Shown here one piece after another: positions 14,385 to 18,491 of a stretch of DNA of 18,491 bases. The number at the start of each line of letters is the position of its first letter. Position 1 is the first letter of the stretch. The stretch spans positions 1 to 18,491 of the forward strand of contig JAOTTU010000020.1 of the NCBI GenBank assembly GCA_029864225.1, read 5' to 3'. This DNA comes from Gammaproteobacteria bacterium (lineage in GTDB: Bacteria > Pseudomonadota > Gammaproteobacteria > UBA9214). Both the position numbers and the translations under genes were made by a program. The notes under the pieces were generated by a model. It was not told the DNA's origin and ran no database searches. It saw only the letters and a list, made by a program, of their open reading frames with translations.

Positions 14385-16766
14385 ATGAAGCTGCGCACAC
14401 AGATCTCGTTGTTCCTGTTTCTCTTCGGCCTGGTTCCCCTTTTTGCGGCCATCCTGATCAATGTGCCACTGATATTCGACCGCATCGAACTGCTCTATCA
14501 CAAGGCCTATTTGCAGAACCTGCGGGCGGGATTCAGCGACCTGGACCAGCATATCGCGCGGCGCCACGAGACGGTCCGGTTGCTTGCCAAATTCCCGGAG
14601 CCCGGCATGCTGCCTGTCGGCAGAGGGCGACCGACCGCCGCCGACCTGGAGGCGGCACGTTCACGTTATGTGGAATGGCTCACTCAACTGCTCCTGGATC
14701 AGCTCGATGTCGTCCGGATCCTGTTTCTGGATGAAGGCGGTCAGGTCCAGTACTGGCTGGAACAGAGTCGTGCTTCCGGAGGACTGGAACCGCGCAACGA
14801 CACGGCCGCTTACAGCAACCGGCAATTCATCGAGGCCGGCTTGCAGCTGCAACCGGGTGGTGTATTAACCGGACCGATAGTCTTCAATCGCGAGGCAGGG
14901 GGAGACTCGCCTCACAAGTTCATGCAGCTCGGTCTCGTCAGCCCGGTCTATACCGCGGCTGCACCCGAATCTGGAGGCGTAGCCAGCAAGCAGGGCGTTG
15001 TTATTGTCTACCTGGATATCGGCGGTCTGGCCAACGCCTATCGTGGCGTGTTCTGGGTACAGAATGACGGCAGCTACCTGGTGCAGGAGGAGCCGAAGTC
15101 GAAGGCCTTTTCGGCCTTCGATGACTTTCCGGGCTTGGCGGATATCTTCACCAAGGGTGAGCTGGCCTTGTGGGAAAAGGACGAGCAGCAGGTGCTCTGG
15201 GTGCCGCTGTTTAACGCCGAGGATTCAGGCCCCTTGTGGGTCGGGCGCAGTGTCGACCCTTCGCCGATTGCGAAACTTCGCCACGCGATCGAGATTCGCG
15301 TTGTGACCATCGTGCTTGGCCTGCTGATTGTCGTGTTTATCGTGGCGCGTCTGATCGCACTGCGCACCGAACGCCTGGGGCGCGAACTGACAGACGGGAT
15401 CTCGCGAGTGATGGAACGCAATCAGCCGGTCAATTTCACCTGGCGGCGGCCGGAGGAACTTCATGCCCTGGGCGAAAATCTCACCCGCCTGTCCAACACG
15501 CATTCCGAGCACAGCAAGGCCCTGCGTGACTATGCCCGCGAACTGGAAGAGTCCAACCGTTACAAGTCTGAGTTTCTCGCCAATGTCAGTCACGAATTGC
15601 GCACGCCATTGAACTCGATCCTGCTGCTTTCCAAGATGCTGGCTGATGACAGCAGGGAACGGCAGCCAGGGGAGGACGTCAAGCAGGCGCGGGTGATTCA
15701 TACGGCCGGTAATGACCTCAAGGCACTGATTGACAACATTCTCGACCTGTCGCGTATCGAGGCGCGCCAGATGTCCCTGCATCCGGAACGTATCAGCCTG
15801 TACCGGCTGCTGGACGATATACGGCAGCTGCTCAAGCCGCAATACGACGAGAAGGGACTCACCCTCACGGTCGACCTCGACGAGGACGCACCTGAATACA
15901 TTGAGACCGACAAGGAAAAATTGCGCCAGATCCTGATCAACTTCCTCTCGAATGCGGTGAAGTTCACTGCCCATGGCGGGGCGAAGATACGCCTGCAGGA
16001 ATACGCAGGGCAGTCTGGCGGTGAATTTGCAGTCTGCATCAGCGTGGCCGATACCGGGATCGGCATCCCCGCCGACAAGCAGCGGGTCATATTCGAGGCC
16101 TTCAAGCAGGCGGACGGGTCAACGAGCCGCCGTTTCGGCGGTACCGGGCTCGGCTTGACGATCAGCCGTGAGCTCACCCAGCTCATAGGGGGTGACATCC
16201 GGCTCGAGAGCCAGCCGGGACAGGGTGCCACCTTCTCCCTGCTCCTGCCCGAACACATGCCGCCGGTTGCCGAGGGGGGCGCCAGGCCTGCGCCAGAGGC
16301 GGGGGCGGGAACCGGGACGCACGAGGACACCTTGCCCGAGGCGGATTACGCGGGTGCCAGGGCACTGCTGGTGGACGACGATATGCGCAATCTGCTGGCC
16401 CTGACCCCGGTGCTGGAACGCTGGGGCATACAGGTCATGGCAGCCGGTGACGGTCGGGAGGCACTGGAGACACTGGAAACCGAGCGTGATTTTGATATCG
16501 TGCTGTTGGATATAATGATGCCTGAACTGGATGGTTATGAAGTGACCCGGGAGATCCGCAGCAAGGCCGCCTATGCCGATCTGCCGGTGATTGCGCTGAC
16601 GGCACGGGCCGGAGAGGAGGATCTGCGCGAATGCCTCGCGGCAGGCGCCAATGACCATCTGGTCAAGCCCATTGATCTTGTGGAGCTGAAGATATTGCTG
16701 GATAAATACCTCACAGGAACAGGCAGGCGCAAGATGTCGCGGGAACACAGCGGGGGTGGGCAGTGA
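14385..16766 (+). CDS. Hybrid sensor histidine kinase with periplasmic dCache-like sensor
   Basis: A 793-residue inner-membrane kinase. TM1 is at 8-27, a periplasmic sensor of about 275 residues (dCache-like, with no diagnostic ligand motif seen) follows, and TM2 is at about 304-326. A HAMP-like linker and coiled coil run to 395. HisKA has the phosphoacceptor His403 in SHELRTPLNS. HATPase has N523 (N box), DTGIGIP from D556 and GGTGLGLT at 585-592. After a flexible Ala/Gly/Pro linker (about 625-655), a receiver domain carries acidic DDD at 664-666, phosphoacceptor Asp709 in LLDIMMP and Lys761 in LVKP. All catalytic residues are present. The start at 14385 has no Shine-Dalgarno sequence but gives a correct N-terminal anchor. 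It ends with GTGA overlapping the REC-PAS gene, its obvious partner. The ligand and output are unknown. Confidence 0.93.
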   Translation: MKLRTQISLFLFLFGLVPLFAAILINVPLIFDRIELLYHKAYLQNLRAGFSDLDQHIARRHETVRLLAKFPEPGMLPVGRGRPTAADLEAARSRYVEWLTQLLLDQLDVVRILFLDEGGQVQYWLEQSRASGGLEPRNDTAAYSNRQFIEAGLQLQPGGVLTGPIVFNREAGGDSPHKFMQLGLVSPVYTAAAPESGGVASKQGVVIVYLDIGGLANAYRGVFWVQNDGSYLVQEEPKSKAFSAFDDFPGLADIFTKGELALWEKDEQQVLWVPLFNAEDSGPLWVGRSVDPSPIAKLRHAIEIRVVTIVLGLLIVVFIVARLIALRTERLGRELTDGISRVMERNQPVNFTWRRPEELHALGENLTRLSNTHSEHSKALRDYARELEESNRYKSEFLANVSHELRTPLNSILLLSKMLADDSRERQPGEDVKQARVIHTAGNDLKALIDNILDLSRIEARQMSLHPERISLYRLLDDIRQLLKPQYDEKGLTLTVDLDEDAPEYIETDKEKLRQILINFLSNAVKFTAHGGAKIRLQEYAGQSGGEFAVCISVADTGIGIPADKQRVIFEAFKQADGSTSRRFGGTGLGLTISRELTQLIGGDIRLESQPGQGATFSLLLPEHMPPVAEGGARPAPEAGAGTGTHEDTLPEADYAGARALLVDDDMRNLLALTPVLERWGIQVMAAGDGREALETLETERDFDIVLLDIMMPELDGYEVTREIRSKAAYADLPVIALTARAGEEDLRECLAAGANDHLVKPIDLVELKILLDKYLTGTGRRKMSREHSGGGQ

Positions 16767-17605
16767 AGCGCTATGACGGATTCAGAATCCTGATTGTCGA
16801 TGACAATGAGAATAACCTGTACACACTACACGCACTGATCAGCAAGTACATGGACGTAGAGGTGCTCGAGGCCAACTCTGGCCAGGCGGCCCTTGATATC
16901 GCCCTGAATGATCCACGTATCGACCTGATTGTACTCGACATACAGATGCCGGAAATGGACGGTTTCCAGACGGCTACTATGCTCAAAGTCCGCAAGAAAA
17001 CCAGGGATATCCCGATCATCTTCCTGACTGCCGCCTATAAAACCGACGAATTCCAGCAGAAGGGTTACGAGGTGGGTGCGGCAGACTACCTGCTCAAACC
17101 AATCGATGACAACCAGCTGATCAACAAGATCAGCACCTATCTCAGGCTGATAGAAAAAGAGCGTGACATGAACCGCCAGCTGGAGGCGCTGGTGGCGGAG
17201 CGCACACAGGAACTGCAGCAGGCCAAGAGCTACCTGGAAAATGTCATTGGCGATATGGGCGAGGCACTGTTGTTACTGCAGCCCTCGGGCAAGATAAAAG
17301 CGGCCAATCCAGCTGCCTGCAGGATGCTCGGTTATGACCAGGACGATCTCATCGGCATGTCCATCGGGGATGTCTTCGAGGAAGAAGAGCAGGAACAAGC
17401 CAATGCCTTCATGGGGACCTGGCTGGAGGCGCTGATCAGGACCGGCACGATCAGCAGTATCGAGGCCAGTTTTATCGCCAGGGACCAGCGCAGGGTGCCC
17501 ATCCTGTTTTCAAGGACGGCCATCAAGAACGATAACGACGAAATAACTGATATCATATGCATCGCCAAGGACATGACCGGCTATGCCCGTGTCAGTGCAG
17601 GATAG
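16763..17605 (+). CDS. Response regulator with receiver and PAS domains, no catalytic output
   Basis: A 280-residue cytoplasmic protein. The receiver (7-125) has Asp13/Asp14, phosphoacceptor Asp59 in LDIQMPEMDG, Thr89 and Lys112 in LKPID. A coiled-coil linker (about 128-160, EKERDMNRQLEALVAERTQE) leads to one PAS domain (about 158-272) with GKIKAANPAACRMLGY and a final strand IICIAKDMT. The chain stops right after PAS, where family members usually continue into a histidine kinase, GGDEF or other output. The stop is followed by a normal intergenic region, with no frameshifted kinase domain. GTG at 16763 overlaps the kinase stop by four bases (GTGA), so the pair is co-translated. It probably acts through protein-protein contact or in a phosphorelay with the hybrid kinase, which is inference. 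Confidence 0.9.
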   Translation: MKRYDGFRILIVDDNENNLYTLHALISKYMDVEVLEANSGQAALDIALNDPRIDLIVLDIQMPEMDGFQTATMLKVRKKTRDIPIIFLTAAYKTDEFQQKGYEVGAADYLLKPIDDNQLINKISTYLRLIEKERDMNRQLEALVAERTQELQQAKSYLENVIGDMGEALLLLQPSGKIKAANPAACRMLGYDQDDLIGMSIGDVFEEEEQEQANAFMGTWLEALIRTGTISSIEASFIARDQRRVPILFSRTAIKNDNDEITDIICIAKDMTGYARVSAG

Positions 17606-17633
17606 TTGCAAGCCGGAACCTGCAGGGTAAACT
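17606..17633 (+). promoter_or_regulatory. Weak promoter candidate for the ArsR-type regulator
   Basis: TTGCAA (17606-17611), 16 bases, TAAACT (17628-17633), lying right after the REC-PAS stop and 28 bases before the ArsR start. Readthrough from the kinase operon is the alternative. Confidence 0.35.
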
Positions 17634-17661
17634 TCGTGGCAGACTATTTATGGAGTGTTAA

Positions 17662-17994
17662 ATGGAAGACTCGGTACCTGACAAGACACCCGAAGAGGAC
17701 ATCACGTTAACCGCGGATGCACTCAAGGCGATGGGACATCCCCTGCGCTGGAAGATCCTCTGTACCCTGGGCGACAATGAAATGTCCGTCGGGGAAATCG
17801 TCGAGAAGATAGGCACCTCGCAGAGTAATGTGTCGCAGCACCTCGACCAGCTGCGCAACAAGAACATCGTTACATCACGGCGTGATGCAAACCGGATCTA
17901 TTACCGGGTGCGCAATGGGCAGCTGCTGGAGCTGATTGGTACGATGCGTTCCGTGCTATGCCATGTGAACCTGGATGATATGTCCTCCGAGTAG
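17662..17994 (+). CDS. ArsR-family repressor with a SqrR/BigR-like cysteine pair
   Basis: A 110-residue winged-helix dimeric repressor. The ArsR core is ADALKAMGHPLRWKILCTL (18-36), the recognition helix TSQSNVSQHLDQLRN (52-66), and the wing RRDANRIYYRV (73-83), followed by the C-terminal helix. The metal-binding CxC motif of ArsR/SmtB is absent. The only cysteines are Cys34 and Cys100, 66 residues apart. This is the same spacing and position (second helix and last helix) as Cys41/Cys107 of SqrR and Cys42/Cys108 of BigR, which sense sulfide-derived persulfides by forming a polysulfide bridge. A role as sulfur-responsive repressor is therefore a good inference, fitting the adjacent sulfur globule gene. 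GGAG lies 7 bases before the ATG. It is convergent with sgp copy 2, whose terminator stem lies just beyond the stop. Confidence 0.9.
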   Translation: MEDSVPDKTPEEDITLTADALKAMGHPLRWKILCTLGDNEMSVGEIVEKIGTSQSNVSQHLDQLRNKNIVTSRRDANRIYYRVRNGQLLELIGTMRSVLCHVNLDDMSSE

Positions 17995-18015
17995 CGGGAC
18001 GGCTGTTTGGAGGGC

Positions 18016-18052
18016 AAAAAAAACGGGGGCGACTCGAAAGAGTCGCCCCCGT
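18016..18052 (-). terminator. Terminator of sgp copy 2
   Basis: A perfect 13-bp stem (18023-18035 with 18040-18052) with loop GAAA on the plus strand. On the minus strand it is followed by a T run (plus A run from 18016). In the plus direction the stem is followed by GTTTGGCTTTTCT, so it may also stop the ArsR transcript. Confidence 0.93.
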
Positions 18053-18079
18053 TTGGCTTTTCTGGCGAGTAAGTTGGAC

Positions 18080-18382
18080 TTACTTGCTTTCGGTAACAGC
18101 GGCCTGAGGCGCAACCGGAGCAACCACCGGAGCATACCCGTAAGGGGCATAGCCGTAGTACGGGGCGTCATAACCGTAGCCGCGACCGTAGCCACGACCG
18201 TAGCCGCGACCGGAACCGCGACCGCTGAAGTTCATGCTGAAGCCGCCGTCGAAGTCGCCGTAGCCGTCGCCGTAGCCGTCGTTGTAACCGTTGTAACCGT
18301 TACTGAAAGGGCCCCAGGCGGAAGCGGCGGTAGCAGCAACGGCCAGAGTGGCGGCAGTGATCAGAGTAGCAAGTGTTTTCAT
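18080..18382 (-). CDS. Sulfur globule protein, copy 2
   Basis: A 100-residue secreted protein that is a close paralogue of the gene at 11592-11915 and would share its role in the sulfur globule envelope. It has the same signal peptide with a few conservative changes (ITAATLAVAATAASA) and identical FDGGFSMNFSGRGSGRGYG and RGYG repeats through DAPYYGYAPYG. It is seven residues shorter: it lacks a WG pair after the signal peptide and one APYGV/F unit near the end. ATG at 18382 is used; the ribosome binding site reads GGAGA, slightly weaker than the GGAGG of copy 1. It has its own promoter and a perfect terminator, so it is monocistronic. It faces the ArsR regulator gene tail to tail, with the terminator between them. 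Confidence 0.88.
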   Translation of the reverse strand: MKTLATLITAATLAVAATAASAWGPFSNGYNGYNDGYGDGYGDFDGGFSMNFSGRGSGRGYGRGYGRGYGYDAPYYGYAPYGYAPVVAPVAPQAAVTESK

Positions 18383-18401
18383 GATGTGTATCTCCAAGTA
18401 A

Positions 18402-18436
18402 GCAAAGTTGAATAAAGTGGGTTAAGTAGTCTTTGC
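18402..18436 (-). other. Leader hairpin of sgp copy 2
   Basis: The same GCAAAG / CTTTGC pairing with a 23-base loop as in copy 1, in an identical leader. Confidence 0.35.
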
Positions 18437-18449
18437 AATGACGGGGAGA

Positions 18450-18478
18450 ATAATATTAGCAATCTCTAAAATAAGCAA
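18450..18478 (-). promoter_or_regulatory. Sigma70 promoter of sgp copy 2
   Basis: On the minus strand TTGCTT (18473-18478), 17 bases, TATTAT (18450-18455). Box positions and spacing match copy 1 although spacer bases differ, which supports the assignment. Confidence 0.7.
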
Positions 18479-18491
18479 TAACTAAATTAAT

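Larger units (their letters stand above)
18015..18491 (-). repeat. Right arm of the inverted sgp duplication
   Basis: Reverse-complement counterpart of 11480-11980, still similar at the window edge, so the repeat may extend further. With the left arm it encloses about 6 kb. Confidence 0.95.

Noticed and set aside
18080..18415. Long plus-strand frame antisense to sgp copy 2 (and its mirror at 11559-11966 minus)
   Set aside because: It is a shadow of the GGY repeats in sgp, giving Val/Ala/Thr repeats, with no ribosome binding site of its own.
11480..18491. Composite transposon bounded by inverted repeats
   Set aside because: The arms are ordinary sgp genes with promoters and terminators; no transposase or integrase lies in or between them, and no target-site duplication can be seen.

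Overview
The window reads as ordinary chromosome from a sulfur-oxidising gammaproteobacterium (Chromatiales-like). The main reasons are two genes for glycine/tyrosine-rich sulfur globule proteins, Ppx/Ppk1/SixA proteins of proteobacterial type, and many strongly spaced sigma70-type promoters. No transposase, integrase, CRISPR array, rRNA or tRNA was seen. Coding density is high except for about 1 kb at 10.6-11.6 kb, which is AT-rich and carries a decayed coding fragment.

Left part (1-6 kb): a minus-strand operon, sixA - family 2 glycosyltransferase - nucleoside-phosphorylase-like gene (cut by the window edge), has overlapping stop/start codons. It is divergent from ppx (exopolyphosphatase). 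ppx converges on ppk1 (polyphosphate kinase), so polyphosphate synthesis and breakdown sit side by side. The ppx start is unusual: the best-placed initiation codon is CTG with a well-spaced ribosome binding site.

Middle part (6-10.6 kb): a small acidic protein gene, a two-gene operon of a DUF6394 membrane protein and an RCK-domain potassium channel, a cytosolic calcineurin-like phosphoesterase, a convergent and overlapping CDP-archaeol-synthase-like (CarS/DUF46) membrane protein, and a complete small transcription unit (promoter, ribosome binding site, about 64-codon gene, perfect terminator).

Right part (11.4-18.5 kb): two nearly identical sulfur globule protein genes, each with promoter, leader and terminator, form a roughly 0.5 kb inverted repeat. 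They point inward and bracket about 6 kb. Inside are a secreted alpha/beta hydrolase, a DUF427 protein, a PlsC-like acyltransferase, a possible tiny lipoprotein, a dCache-type hybrid histidine kinase overlapping a REC-PAS response regulator, and an ArsR-family repressor. The ArsR protein has a cysteine pair (Cys34/Cys100) with the 66-residue spacing known from the persulfide sensors SqrR and BigR, so sulfide/persulfide control next to sulfur-storage genes is a plausible theme. The duplicated sgp cassette plus SqrR-like regulator is the most interesting part. The functional link between them is inference.
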